From Paracoccaceae bacterium (lineage in GTDB: Bacteria > Pseudomonadota > Alphaproteobacteria > Rhodobacterales > Rhodobacteraceae), in the NCBI GenBank assembly GCA_030148225.1, contig JASBTX010000042.1, forward strand, positions 327,222-391,221: 64,000 nt of DNA, written 5' to 3'. Shown one piece after another: positions 11,401 through 19,635 of the stretch (its first letter is position 1; each line of letters begins with the position of its first letter). The notes below the pieces were generated by a model, which worked only from the letters and a program-made list of their open reading frames with translations, made no database searches and was not told the origin of the DNA. Position numbers and translations under genes: made by a program.

Positions 11401-11923
11401 GACCGAACGCACCACCGCCGCGATCGTCAAGATGGCGGGCACCGTCTCGGGCCGGCAGGAGCGGAAATCGGCGCGCGGCAACCGCTTTGCCTTTGTGCAG
11501 CTCTCGGACACGACCGGCCAGTACGAGGTGACGATGTTTTCCGACACGCTCGAGGCCGGTCGCGCGCATCTCGACACCGGTGCGCGGGTTATCCTGACTG
11601 TCGAGGCCACGATGGAGGCCGATCAGCTGAAATTGCTGGCGCGCAGCGTCGCCCCCATCGACGCCGCCATCGCGGGCGAGGCCGCATCAGGCTACCGCGT
11701 CTTTGTCGAAACCCCCGATGCGATCCCCACCATCGCGTCCATCCTGAAACGCGCCAAAGGCGAAAGCGGTCTCAGCGGCAGGGGGCCGGTATCCTTCTGC
11801 CTGATGGATCCCGACCTGCCGGGCGAGGTCGAGGTTTCGCTGGGCGATGACTTTCCGGTCTCGCCCCAGATCAAGGGCGCAATCAAATCCATCGGCGGCG
11901 TCGTCACCGTTGAAGAGATCTGA
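8456..11923 (+). CDS. dnaE: DNA polymerase III alpha subunit (replicative polymerase)
   Basis: A 1155-residue DnaE1-type polymerase, the usual length. It begins with a PHP domain (FIHLRVHTEYSLLEG), continues with the polymerase core including the catalytic MPDFDIDFCMDRRE, a helix-hairpin-helix region with MKPTCIEDIIALVALYRPGP, and a C-terminal OB-fold region. It is the catalytic subunit of chromosomal replication. It stands alone, divergent from xdhA and convergent with slyX. The ATG at 8456 places the PHP motif at residue 7, as expected. No long intein or insertion was noticed. Confidence 0.96.
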   Translation: MSSGPKFIHLRVHTEYSLLEGAVPVKKLAGLCVKHRMPAVALTDTNNMFAALEASETLAAQGIQPIIGCQLDVDYDPVLPGERPRAPAPLVLLAQSEAGYQNLMKLNSCAYLDAGGQLPQVTLEEVSAHSQGLICLTGGPDGPLGRLITAGQTPKAEAFLQALIAAFPSRLYIELQRHPDEDAQPPEAERLSEPWFIDAAYAHGLPLVATNNVFFPQSVMFEAHDALICIAEGAYVDQQEPRRRLTPQHYFKSEAEMAALFADLPEALENTVEIARRCAFKAYKRDPILPKFADDEVQELRRQARAGLAARLQVIPHAAPVEDYEKRLEFELGIIEGMGFPGYFLIVADFIKWAKDHGIPVGPGRGSGAGSLVAYALTITDLDPLRYSLLFERFLNPERVSMPDFDIDFCMDRREEVIRYVQEKYGRDKVGQIITFGALLSKAAVRDVGRVLQMPYGQVDRLSKMIPVEGVKPVSIEKALADEPRLREEARAEEVVERLLNYGQQIEGLLRNASTHAAGVVIGDRPLDALVPLYQDPRSDMPATQFNMKWVEQAGLVKYDFLGLKTLTIIQNALDLLGQRGVDIDISAIPLDDEKSYRLYSDARTVAVFQVESSGMMDALKRMKPTCIEDIIALVALYRPGPMENIPKFCEVKNGLREREGIHPSIDHILDETQGIIVYQEQVMQIAQEMAGYSLGGADLLRRAMGKKIQAAMDAEKPKFLKGAAENGVDEAKAKEVWDLLDKFANYGFNKSHAAAYAVVSYQTAWLKANYPVEFMAGVMNCDLHLTDKLAVYAEEVRKPVDRGGLGIRIIPPCVNRSDARFSVDDGQIVYALGALKNVGVEAMRLVTDGRGDKPFATLFDVARRVDLKRVGKRPMEMLARAGAFDQLDPNRARIFHSLDALVAYSAAIHEQRASNQTSLFGEAGEDLPEPRLKDVQDWLPAERLSEEFAAIGFYLSGHPLDDYMTALKRRDVKTLHDVTRMTERTTAAIVKMAGTVSGRQERKSARGNRFAFVQLSDTTGQYEVTMFSDTLEAGRAHLDTGARVILTVEATMEADQLKLLARSVAPIDAAIAGEAASGYRVFVETPDAIPTIASILKRAKGESGLSGRGPVSFCLMDPDLPGEVEVSLGDDFPVSPQIKGAIKSIGGVVTVEEI

Positions 11924-11927
11924 TCCG

Positions 11928-11955
11928 CTTCATTGTTCTTCAAATACCTCTGCCC
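11928..11955 (-). other. GGTATTT-GAACAATGA 3'-flank element (copy B)
   Basis: On the minus strand, about 90 bases beyond the slyX stop, the sequence reads AGAGGTATTTGAAGAACA followed by ATGAAG. It matches copy C at 28346-28370 over GGTATT, GAACAATGA. The stretch between slyX and the element holds CTGCCC and GGGCAG arms that could pair around a GGGCGCGCC core. It ends five bases from the dnaE stop, so it lies between two convergent genes. A terminator or processing role is inferred from position only. Confidence 0.45.
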
Positions 11956-12044
11956 GACGCATGGGACAGGCGCGCCCTTGGGCAGGGGAAACGGCACGTA
12001 TCGCTGCCATCAACCTGATCAACCTGATCGTATCGCCCTGAACC

Positions 12045-12263
12045 TCAGTAATGCGGCGGGCGTTCATCGCCCAGTATGACACCGCCGCCGCCCTCGGCTT
12101 CGCGGCCCGCTTCGCGTTCCAGCAGAAAGGCCACGCGCGCCGTAAGCGTCTCGATCTCTTTATCCTGCCGGGCGATCACGTCCGACAAATCGTCGATCAT
12201 CCGTTCCAGCCCGGCAATCCGTTCCTCAAGACCCGTGACACGATCATCCATTCGCTTTCCCAT
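12045..12263 (-). CDS. slyX: SlyX-family small coiled-coil protein
   Basis: About 72 residues with a heptad-like amphipathic helix ([20 protein letters not shown], continuing to the LLERE region) and the typical SlyX tail ending in PPHY. SlyX proteins are small, coiled-coil and of unknown function. I chose the ATG at 12263; another at 12251, with GGGAAAG three bases upstream, is equally possible, while longer in-frame starts would run into hisS. It is divergent from hisS with about 125 bases between starts. Confidence 0.8.
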   Translation of the reverse strand: MGKRMDDRVTGLEERIAGLERMIDDLSDVIARQDKEIETLTARVAFLLEREAGREAEGGGGVILGDERPPHY

Positions 12264-12388
12264 CTCTACGCCGCCCACACCCGTTTCTGCACCCGATTGC
12301 CGCGCGGCGAAAGCCCTGCCCATTGTGGCGCTTGCCCCGCCGCGCCCGCGCTTGTAAACGCGCCCCATATACCGCCAAAGGACGCCAC

Positions 12389-13873
12389 ATGGCCAAGACA
12401 AAGAAAGCGCCGCGCCCACGGGCCGACACGCCCAAAGGGTTTCGCGACTATTTCGGCACCGAGGTTGATGCCCGCAAATCCATGCTGGATCAGATCGCGG
12501 CGGTCTATCATCGCTATGGGTTTGATGCGCTGGAAAGCTCGGCGGTCGAGACGGTCGAGGCGCTGGGAAAATTCCTGCCCGATATCGACCGCCCGAACGA
12601 AGGTGTCTTTGCCTGGCAGGAGGATGACGCGGGCGGCAAGGGCGACTGGCTGGCGCTGCGCTATGATCTGACCGCGCCGCTGGCCCGGGTCTATGCCCAG
12701 CACCGCAATGATCTGCCGACCCCCTATCGCCGCTATGCGATGGGGCCGGTCTGGCGGAACGAGAAACCGGGCCCGGGCCGTTTCCGGCAGTTTTATCAAT
12801 GCGACGCCGATACGGTAGGAAGCGCGTCCATGGCCGCGGATGCCGAAATCTGCGCCATGCTGGCCGACACGCTCGAGGCCGTGGGCATTCCGCGCGGTGA
12901 TTATGTGATCCGGATCAACAACCGCAAGGTGCTGAATGGTGTGCTGGAAACCATGGGGCTGACGGATGAAACCCGGCGCGATGCCGTCCTGCGCACCATC
13001 GACAAGTTCGACAAGGTGGGCGAGGCCGGCGTGCGCGAGTTGCTGGGCAAGGGGCGTCTGGACGCGTCGGGCGCCTATATTGACGGCGTGGGGCTGAGCG
13101 ATGCCGAGGCCGCGCCGGTTCTGAATTTCCTGACGGCCCGGCGCGCTGACAATGCGGCAACATTGCTCCAGCTCATGGTTGCCGTTGGCGACAGCGCCAA
13201 AGGCGCCGAAGGTATTGCCGAACTGCAGGAAATGAGCCGTTTGCTGGCGGCACAGGGTTACGACGAAGACCGCATCATCATCGACCCCTCGGTCGTGCGC
13301 GGACTGGGCTATTACACCGGACCGGTATTCGAGGCCGAGCTGACCTTTGACATTCTCGATGAAAAAGGCCGCAAGCGACAGTTCGGTTCGGTCGCGGGGG
13401 GTGGGCGTTATGACGATCTGGTCAAACGCTTTACCGGCCAGTCCGTACCGGCAACGGGTATTTCCATCGGGGTTGACCGTCTGCTGGCCGCGCTGATGGC
13501 CAAGGGCCGGATGCAGGGCGTCGCGCGTGGCCCGGTGATTGTGACGGTCATGGATCGTGACCGGATGGGTGACTATCAGGCGATGGTGGCCGAACTCCGA
13601 TCCGCAGGCATCCGCGCCGAGGTCTATCTTGGCAATCCCAAGAATTTTGGCAATCAACTGAAATATGCCGACAAACGCCACTCTCCGGTTGCCGTCATTC
13701 AGGGAACGGATGAGGCCGCGCGCGGCGTGGTTCAGATCAAGGATCTGGTGCTGGGGGCCAAAATAGCCGAAAGCGCCAGCCTCGAGGAATGGAAATCACA
13801 GCCCGCCCAGCGCGAGGTCGCGCGCGCCGATCTGGTGGACGAGGTGACGAGGCTCCTCTCGCAGGATGGCTGA
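12389..13873 (+). CDS. hisS: Histidyl-tRNA synthetase
   Basis: A 494-residue class II synthetase. Motif 2 is visible as [10 protein letters not shown], and the histidine-binding loop as [10 protein letters not shown]; the C-terminal anticodon-binding domain begins near residue 400. The start ATG at 12389 gives [13 protein letters not shown] followed by the conserved TPKGFRDYF. It overlaps hisZ by eight bases, so charging of tRNA-His and the first step of histidine synthesis are genetically linked. At about 490 residues it is of the longer alphaproteobacterial form rather than the roughly 424-residue E. coli form. Confidence 0.95.
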   Translation: MAKTKKAPRPRADTPKGFRDYFGTEVDARKSMLDQIAAVYHRYGFDALESSAVETVEALGKFLPDIDRPNEGVFAWQEDDAGGKGDWLALRYDLTAPLARVYAQHRNDLPTPYRRYAMGPVWRNEKPGPGRFRQFYQCDADTVGSASMAADAEICAMLADTLEAVGIPRGDYVIRINNRKVLNGVLETMGLTDETRRDAVLRTIDKFDKVGEAGVRELLGKGRLDASGAYIDGVGLSDAEAAPVLNFLTARRADNAATLLQLMVAVGDSAKGAEGIAELQEMSRLLAAQGYDEDRIIIDPSVVRGLGYYTGPVFEAELTFDILDEKGRKRQFGSVAGGGRYDDLVKRFTGQSVPATGISIGVDRLLAALMAKGRMQGVARGPVIVTVMDRDRMGDYQAMVAELRSAGIRAEVYLGNPKNFGNQLKYADKRHSPVAVIQGTDEAARGVVQIKDLVLGAKIAESASLEEWKSQPAQREVARADLVDEVTRLLSQDG

Positions 13874-14969
13874 GACCGTGAACCAGACGCAGGAGACCCG
13901 CCAACTGGCCGAGCGCATCTTGTCGGTGTTTGAGCATGCCGGGGCCAGTCGGATCGAGACCGATATCCTGCAGCCTTCGGCCCGGCTGCTTGACCTTTAT
14001 GGCGAAGATATCCGTGCGCGTGCGTTTACCACCACCGATCCGCTTCGTGGCGACTATATGCTGCGCCCCGATTTCACCGTACCGGTGGTGGAAATGCATA
14101 TGTCAGGCGGCGCTGAACCGGCGCGCTATACTTATATGGGCAAGGTCTTTCGCGCCCAGGAAGAGGATGTGTCTCGCCCGTCCGAAACGCTGCAGGTCGG
14201 GTACGAGGTGTTTGACCGCAGCGCGCCCATAGAGGCCGACGCCGAGGTGTTCGCGCTAATCAGATCGGCGCTTGCCCCGCTGGAGCTGCGCGTGGCCACG
14301 GGTGACATGAGCCTGCTGCTGGCGGCGATCCGGGGGCTGGATACCACCGATGATCGCAAGGCGGCGCTTAGCCGTCATATCTGGCGGCCCGGACGTTTCC
14401 GCGCCCTGCTGGACAGGTTTTCCGGGCGCGTGCAACCACCGCAAAGCCGTCTGAACCTGCTGGAGGGCGATATTGATGCGATCATCGGCGGCGCCGGACC
14501 CGAGATCGGGTTGCGCAGCGCCGGTGAGGTGGCTGAACGGATTGAGCGCCTGCGCGCCGATGCAAAGGCCGCGCCCATTGATGACGCCAGCGTTGCACTT
14601 CTGGACCGGCTCTTGTCGCTGAAGGGCGATTGCGATTGGGTATTGGACCAGCTCGAGGGGCTGGCCGACAAATCCCCGTCGGTCGCCGATGCGGTTGCGG
14701 CATTCCGGGCACGATGCGATGCGCTGGGTCGGGCCGGTGTCGATACATCGCAGCTGAAATTCGAGGGCAGCTATGGCCGGACCTCGATGGAATATTATGA
14801 TGGGTTCGTTTTTGGGTTCTATTCCGATCAGAATCCGGGCCTGCCGCCGGTGGCGACCGGCGGGCGGTATGATGCACTGACGCGGGTTCTGGGCAATGGC
14901 GCATCGATTCCGGCGGTTGGTGGGGTGATCCGCCCCGAACTGGTGCAGGTCGTCGGGGGAAAGATATGA
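13866..14969 (+). CDS. hisZ: ATP phosphoribosyltransferase regulatory subunit
   Basis: A 367-residue HisS-like protein without the tRNA anticodon domain. Known role: HisZ forms a hetero-octamer with short HisG and confers histidine feedback control. Class II synthetase-fold motifs remain ([26 protein letters not shown]). It overlaps hisS by eight bases upstream and hisG by four downstream. Short HisG next to it makes the assignment secure. Confidence 0.94.
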   Translation: MAETVNQTQETRQLAERILSVFEHAGASRIETDILQPSARLLDLYGEDIRARAFTTTDPLRGDYMLRPDFTVPVVEMHMSGGAEPARYTYMGKVFRAQEEDVSRPSETLQVGYEVFDRSAPIEADAEVFALIRSALAPLELRVATGDMSLLLAAIRGLDTTDDRKAALSRHIWRPGRFRALLDRFSGRVQPPQSRLNLLEGDIDAIIGGAGPEIGLRSAGEVAERIERLRADAKAAPIDDASVALLDRLLSLKGDCDWVLDQLEGLADKSPSVADAVAAFRARCDALGRAGVDTSQLKFEGSYGRTSMEYYDGFVFGFYSDQNPGLPPVATGGRYDALTRVLGNGASIPAVGGVIRPELVQVVGGKI

Positions 14970-15661
14970 GCCTCAAGCTGGGCATACCGTCCAAGGGCCG
15001 TCTGATGGACAAGACAGCGGCATGGTTTCAGGACCGGGGCGTCACGCTAAGCCGCAGTGGATCGGATCGTGAATATGCCGGGATTATCGACGGTGCCGAG
15101 GGGGTCGAGCTTGTGCTGCTTTCGGCCGGGGAAATCCCGCGTGAACTGGCGGCGGGGCGGTTGCATCTGGGTGTGACGGGATCGGACCTCGTGCGCGAAA
15201 AGGTTCCGGCCTGGGACAGTCGGCTGACCGCATTGGCGGGCATGGGTTTCGGTCAGGCCGATCTGGTGATTGCCGTGCCCGGTTTCTGGGCGGATGTGCA
15301 CACGCTTGACGACTTGGATGCCGCAGCCGCCGCTTTTCGCAGGCAGCATGGTTTTCGGCTGAGAATTGCCACGAAATACCATCGCATGGTTCACCGGTTC
15401 CTGAAATCCGCCGGTGTATCGGACTATCAGCTGGTCGACAGCCAGGGCGCGACCGAAGGCACCGTCAAGAATGAGACCGCCGAGGCTATCGCCGATATTA
15501 CCTCGACCGGTGAGACGTTGCGCGCCAATCACCTGCGCATGCTGGATGACGGGTTGATCCACGCGAGCCAGGCAACGTTGTTTCAAAGCAAAACGGCCGA
15601 CTACTCCGGGGCTGACAATGCAGCGCTGGCGGCGCTATCGGCACAGATCGGCATCGGCTGA
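14966..15661 (+). CDS. hisG: ATP phosphoribosyltransferase, short catalytic form
   Basis: A 231-residue protein of the short HisG class, which lacks the C-terminal regulatory domain and needs HisZ. It catalyses ATP plus PRPP to phosphoribosyl-ATP, the first histidine step. Visible features are KLGIPSKGRLMDKT at the start and the PRPP-loop region with SQGATEGTVKNETAEAI. Translation should be coupled to hisZ through an ATGA overlap. The rest of the histidine pathway is not in the window. Confidence 0.95.
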   Translation: MSLKLGIPSKGRLMDKTAAWFQDRGVTLSRSGSDREYAGIIDGAEGVELVLLSAGEIPRELAAGRLHLGVTGSDLVREKVPAWDSRLTALAGMGFGQADLVIAVPGFWADVHTLDDLDAAAAAFRRQHGFRLRIATKYHRMVHRFLKSAGVSDYQLVDSQGATEGTVKNETAEAIADITSTGETLRANHLRMLDDGLIHASQATLFQSKTADYSGADNAALAALSAQIGIG

Positions 15662-15740
15662 CAGCGCGTCACCGGTCATCATACGAATGCACCGGCGGTC
15701 ACAGCGCGCTGACCTCGAGTAGGGGCACAACTGCGCTTGC

Positions 15741-15808
15741 GGAGCCAGCAATCTGTCCGCCGATCCAGCAGGGACAAAGCTGCGGCTCCTGAGGCGGATT
15801 TGCCCGCC
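15741..15808. terminator. Compound hairpin between convergent hisG and TlpA-like gene
   Basis: GGAGCC-a-GCA (15741-15750) can pair with TGCGGCTCC (15781-15789) with one bulged A, and inside the loop TGTCC can pair with GGACA, giving one long imperfect stem. A second small hairpin GGCGG-ATTTGC-CCGCC follows at 15793-15808. It lies in the 164-base gap between convergent genes. There is no U-run, so termination is inferred from position and structure. Confidence 0.4.
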
Positions 15809-15825
15809 AATTGGCCAAGGTCAGA

Positions 15826-16386
15826 TCAGCCATCCCCGGCAATCAACGCCGAAATGATGGCTTTGGCACTGTCGGTATCCCATTCGGCATCCCCGCGCAT
15901 GCGGGCAATTTCCTGACCCTCGGGATTGATGATGACGGTAATGGGCAGGCCCAGCACCGACATGTCATCGGCGATCCCGTTATCGATATCCATGAAACCG
16001 GGCAGTTTGGTGACCTTGGTTTCCGCGAAAAACCGTTCGATCCCGGCTGGCGTATTGCGTCCGGTTGCGATGGTGACCACGCGGAAATCATCGCCACCCA
16101 ACTCGGTCTGCAACCGCTCTAGCGATGGCATTTCCTTGCGGCAGGGCGCGCACCATGTCGCCCAGAAATTCAGCACAACATATTGCCCCTTGAATTCGTC
16201 CAGCAAACGCTCTTTGCCTGCCTCGTCGGCAAAGGGGCTGGTCGAAATATCCAGCGGTTCGGCATGGAACTGGAGTTTTTTCATCAGCCCTTCGCGCAGC
16301 GCTTCGAGCGATGCGATATCGGCAAGGACGGGGTTTGCACCAAGGGCAAGGGCCGTATAGAGAACGGCCAAACGCAACCAACTCAT
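15826..16386 (-). CDS. TlpA-like periplasmic thiol:disulfide oxidoreductase
   Basis: A 186-residue secreted thioredoxin-fold protein. The first 22 residues form a signal peptide ([20 protein letters not shown] then LA). The CxxC active site is WATWCAPC (C79, C82), followed by the cis-proline region [12 protein letters not shown]. The start at 16386 has GGAGGGG upstream; a longer frame would run into argH. It is divergent from argH with only 28 bases between the start codons. In this group a TlpA-like gene beside argH is, as I recall, a common arrangement. Likely role: reduction of periplasmic disulfides, perhaps for cytochrome c maturation. Confidence 0.87.
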   Translation of the reverse strand: MSWLRLAVLYTALALGANPVLADIASLEALREGLMKKLQFHAEPLDISTSPFADEAGKERLLDEFKGQYVVLNFWATWCAPCRKEMPSLERLQTELGGDDFRVVTIATGRNTPAGIERFFAETKVTKLPGFMDIDNGIADDMSVLGLPITVIINPEGQEIARMRGDAEWDTDSAKAIISALIAGDG

Positions 16387-16414
16387 GTTTTCCCCTCCTT
16401 CAGGGTATCCAGCA

Positions 16415-17806
16415 ATGACCAATTCATCCTCGAACGCCATGTGGGGCGGGCGGTTCGCCGACGGGCCGGACGCCATCATGGAGGCGATCAACGCATCGAT
16501 CAGCTTTGACCGGCGGCTCTATGCCCAGGACATTCAAGGCTCTCGTGCCCATGCCGCCATGCTGGCCGCAACGGGTATCATCAGTCCTAAAGACGCCGAA
16601 GCGATCCGGGAAGGCCTGCTCACGGTGTTGTCAGAGATCGAGACCGGATCGTTTGAATTCTCGACGGCGCTGGAAGACATTCACATGAATGTCGAGGCGC
16701 GCCTGAAAGAGCTGATCGGCGAACCGGCCGGGCGGCTGCACACAGCGCGGTCGCGCAATGATCAAGTTGCCACCGATTTCAGGATGTGGGTGCGTGATCA
16801 ACTGGACGCGACCGAGGCGGCGCTGATCGCGCTGATCCGCGCACTCTTGTCCCAAGCTGAGGCGGGCGCGGGCTGGATCATGCCGGGCTTTACCCATCTG
16901 CAAACCGCGCAACCGGTGACATGGGGCCATCACATGATGGCCTATGTCGAGATGTTTGGCCGTGATCTGGGCCGGGTTCGTGACGCGCGCGTGCGCATGA
17001 ACGAAAGCCCGCTGGGTGCGGCGGCACTGGCCGGGACCTCCTTTCCCATCGACCGTGATCAGACGGCGGCGGCGCTTGGATTTGACCGGCCAGCCGCCAA
17101 CAGCCTTGATGCCGTGGCCGACCGGGATTTCGCGCTGGAATTTCTGTCGGTGGCCGCCATCACGGCGATGCACCTGTCGCGTTTTGCCGAAGAGCTGGTG
17201 ATCTGGTCGTCGACCCAGTTTCGCTTTGTGGCCCTGTCGGACCGGTTCTCGACCGGATCGTCGATCATGCCGCAAAAGAAAAACCCAGACGCGGCAGAGC
17301 TGATCCGGGCCAAGATCGGGCGCATTCTGGGGGCGATGATCGGTCTTTTCACCGTGATGAAGGGTCTGCCGCTGACCTATTCCAAGGACATGCAGGAAGA
17401 CAAGGAACAGGTCTTTGACGCGGCTGACAGTCTGATGCTGGCGCTAGCGGCGATGACCGGTATGGTCAGCGATATGACTGCCAACCGCGACGCATTGCTG
17501 GACGCTGCCGCATCCGGTTTTTCGACGGCGACCGATCTGGCGGACTGGCTGGTGCGGGTGCTGGGCCTGCCGTTTCGCGAGGCCCATCACATCACCGGTG
17601 CGCTTGTTGCCATGGCCGAGGACCGGTGCTGTGATCTGCACGAACTGACGCTGGAGGACATGCAATCGGTTCATGGTGATATCACGGCGGATGTTTTTGC
17701 GGTATTGGGGGTTGAGAATTCGGTTGCCAGCCGGACAAGCTATGGCGGGACAGCTCCCGAGGAGGTGACCCGGCAGATTACCCGCTGGAAGGAGATGCTG
17801 ACATGA
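16415..17806 (+). CDS. argH: Argininosuccinate lyase
   Basis: A 463-residue enzyme that splits argininosuccinate into arginine and fumarate. The fumarase-superfamily signature [12 protein letters not shown] lies near residue 281, and the N-terminal MWGGRF is typical. I start at ATG 16415, since upstream codons fall in the TlpA promoter region and show no homology. It is the first gene of a run argH - small lipoprotein - DUF2834 - lysA - TIGR02302 protein. The stop overlaps the ATG of the small lipoprotein. Confidence 0.95.
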   Translation: MTNSSSNAMWGGRFADGPDAIMEAINASISFDRRLYAQDIQGSRAHAAMLAATGIISPKDAEAIREGLLTVLSEIETGSFEFSTALEDIHMNVEARLKELIGEPAGRLHTARSRNDQVATDFRMWVRDQLDATEAALIALIRALLSQAEAGAGWIMPGFTHLQTAQPVTWGHHMMAYVEMFGRDLGRVRDARVRMNESPLGAAALAGTSFPIDRDQTAAALGFDRPAANSLDAVADRDFALEFLSVAAITAMHLSRFAEELVIWSSTQFRFVALSDRFSTGSSIMPQKKNPDAAELIRAKIGRILGAMIGLFTVMKGLPLTYSKDMQEDKEQVFDAADSLMLALAAMTGMVSDMTANRDALLDAAASGFSTATDLADWLVRVLGLPFREAHHITGALVAMAEDRCCDLHELTLEDMQSVHGDITADVFAVLGVENSVASRTSYGGTAPEEVTRQITRWKEMLT

Positions 17807-17919
17807 AAACCGTAGCCCTGTTTCTGGCCATTGCCCTCACGCTAGGGGCCTGTGGCGTCGATGGCGCGCCCACACCGCCCGCACGTGCCGCGAACACAGT
17901 CGATCTGACGCGCCTCTGA
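17803..17919 (+). CDS. 38-residue lipoprotein, LptM-like
   Basis: This short frame encodes [20 protein letters not shown] followed by a Pro/Ala-rich tail ending NTVDLTRL. It has a lysine-initiated signal peptide and a textbook lipobox LGAC with the lipidated Cys17. It overlaps the argH stop (ATGA) and its own stop overlaps the next ATG (TGATG), strong evidence that it is translated. Position between argH and lysA, and the CG-x-x-G-x-x-x-P-P pattern after the cysteine, match small lipoproteins annotated as LptM/YifL, which help LptD folding in enterobacteria. Function here is inferred; the tail is much shorter than the 67-residue E. coli protein. Confidence 0.8.
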   Translation: MKTVALFLAIALTLGACGVDGAPTPPARAANTVDLTRL

Positions 17920-18233
17920 TGTCGCCTTTGCGCATTGTCTATTTCGCGCTCTTTGTCTGGGGCAGCGTGCACCCGATGTGGTATTTCATCAGCTGGATGT
18001 CCGAGAACGGTGTTTCCGTCAGCGGCATGATCACCGCATGGCACGCCAATCCAGCAACATCGGGCCTCGTCTGGGATCTGACAATCGCGGCCATCACGCT
18101 CACGCTTTGGATATTGGCGGAAACGATTGTCCGGCGGAACTGGATTGCCCTTCTGGCGATACCCGCCACGTATCTGATCGGCGTATCCGCCGGGCTGCCG
18201 CTGTTTCTGTTCCTGCGCTCGCGCCCGGTCTGA
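17919..18233 (+). CDS. DUF2834-family membrane protein
   Basis: A 104-residue protein with three predicted membrane helices (about residues 5-27, 48-68 and 75-98) and conserved tryptophans near the first (FVWGSVHPMWYFISWM). It fits the DUF2834 family, whose function is unknown. Its ATG shares one base with the stop of the 38-residue lipoprotein. It lies 100 bases before lysA in the same direction. Confidence 0.75.
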   Translation: MSPLRIVYFALFVWGSVHPMWYFISWMSENGVSVSGMITAWHANPATSGLVWDLTIAAITLTLWILAETIVRRNWIALLAIPATYLIGVSAGLPLFLFLRSRPV

Positions 18234-18333
18234 GCCCGGGTTGTACGCTGGCAGCCACGCAGGGCGCGGAAACTGATTGCCCCGTCGTCACGGTCTGCTA
18301 AGACAACGCCTCAGCATCTCAGCCGGGTCGGAC

Positions 18334-19599
18334 ATGGATCATTTTCTTTATCGTGACGGTGAACTTTTTGCCGAGGACGTTGCCGTCAGTGAAATCGCGG
18401 CGGCGGTCGGGACGCCGTTTTACGCCTATTCAACCGCAACGCTGACCCGCCACTTTCGCCTGTTTGATGAGGCGCTGGAGGGCATGGATCATCTGGTTTG
18501 CTATGCGATGAAGGCCAATTCGAACCTGGCGGTTGTCAAACTCTTGGGTGATCTGGGTGCTGGCATGGATGTGGTGTCGGGCGGCGAATACCGGCGCGCC
18601 CAGCTGGCCGGTATCCCGGGTGAGCGCATTGTGTTTTCAGGCGTGGGCAAGACGCGCGAAGAGATGGAGATGGCACTGGCGGGTGGCATCCGCCAGTTCA
18701 ACATCGAATCCGAGCCCGAGATGATGATGCTGGATCAGGTGGCAAGGTCCATGGGGGTATGTGCGCCGGTGACGATCCGCGTCAATCCGGATGTCGATGC
18801 CAAAACGCATGAAAAAATCGCCACCGGCAAAAAAGAAAACAAGTTCGGCATTCCCATTAGCCGCGCGCGCGAAGTCTATGCCCAGGCCGCGGCCTGCAAG
18901 GGGCTGGATGTGGTTGGCATCGACGTGCATATCGGCAGTCAGCTGACCGATCTGGCCCCGTTTGAAACCGCCTATGGGCTGGTTGCGGACCTGACCGAGA
19001 CGCTGCGCGCCGACGGGCATGATATCCGGCGGCTGGATCTGGGCGGCGGTCTGGGCATTCCCTATGAGCAATCGAACACACCGCCGCCCCTGCCGTCGGA
19101 TTTCGGCGCGCTGATCAAACGCACGGTGGGCCATCTGGGATGCGAAATCGAGATCGAGCCGGGCCGTCTTATCGCCGGGAACGCGGGTATTATGGTCAGC
19201 CGGGTGATTTATGTGAAATCCGGCGAGGACCGGGAGTTTCTGATCCTTGACAGCGCGATGAATGATCTGGTGCGCCCGACCATGTATCAGGCCCATCATG
19301 ATATCGTGCCGGTGCGCGCGCCCGAACCCGGTGCTGCCCGATCAGCCTATGACATTGTCGGCCCGGTGTGCGAGTCCGGCGACACCTTTGCCCGCGAACG
19401 GCAGATGCATCGACTGAATGCCGGTGACCTGGTGGCATTCCGCTCGGCCGGGGCCTATGGTGCGGTGATGGCGTCAGAGTATAATTCGCGCCCGCTGATC
19501 CCCGAAATACTGGTGCAGGACGATCAATTTGCCGTCATTCGGGCGCGCCCCACCTTTGACGAAATGATAAATCGGGATACCATCCCTGTATGGCTGTGA
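18334..19599 (+). CDS. lysA: Diaminopimelate decarboxylase
   Basis: A 421-residue PLP enzyme that converts meso-diaminopimelate to lysine. The alanine-racemase-like barrel carries the PLP lysine K60 in VCYAMKANSN, the glycine loop LDLGGGLGIPY, and the substrate motif GPVCESGDTFA. The start at 18334 gives MDHFLYRDGELFAED, typical of this group; an in-frame start at 18277 would add 19 residues without resemblance to the family. The TIGR02302 gene follows after 36 bases. Confidence 0.95.
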   Translation: MDHFLYRDGELFAEDVAVSEIAAAVGTPFYAYSTATLTRHFRLFDEALEGMDHLVCYAMKANSNLAVVKLLGDLGAGMDVVSGGEYRRAQLAGIPGERIVFSGVGKTREEMEMALAGGIRQFNIESEPEMMMLDQVARSMGVCAPVTIRVNPDVDAKTHEKIATGKKENKFGIPISRAREVYAQAAACKGLDVVGIDVHIGSQLTDLAPFETAYGLVADLTETLRADGHDIRRLDLGGGLGIPYEQSNTPPPLPSDFGALIKRTVGHLGCEIEIEPGRLIAGNAGIMVSRVIYVKSGEDREFLILDSAMNDLVRPTMYQAHHDIVPVRAPEPGAARSAYDIVGPVCESGDTFARERQMHRLNAGDLVAFRSAGAYGAVMASEYNSRPLIPEILVQDDQFAVIRARPTFDEMINRDTIPVWL

Positions 19600-19635
19600 C
19601 CGGAGCCCGGCCCGGCACGCCACACGGAGCACTGG

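Noticed and set aside
12006..12030. Tandem repeat of CAACCTGAT near the dnaE 3' end
   Set aside because: Only two copies of nine bases; no sign of a repeat array or attachment site.
12266..13681. 471-codon frame antisense to hisS
   Set aside because: Shadow frame; hisS is unambiguous and the antisense product has no recognisable domain.
15702..15711. Palindrome CAGCGCGCTG downstream of hisG
   Set aside because: Self-complementary GC-rich decamers are common at this base composition and no further arms extend it.
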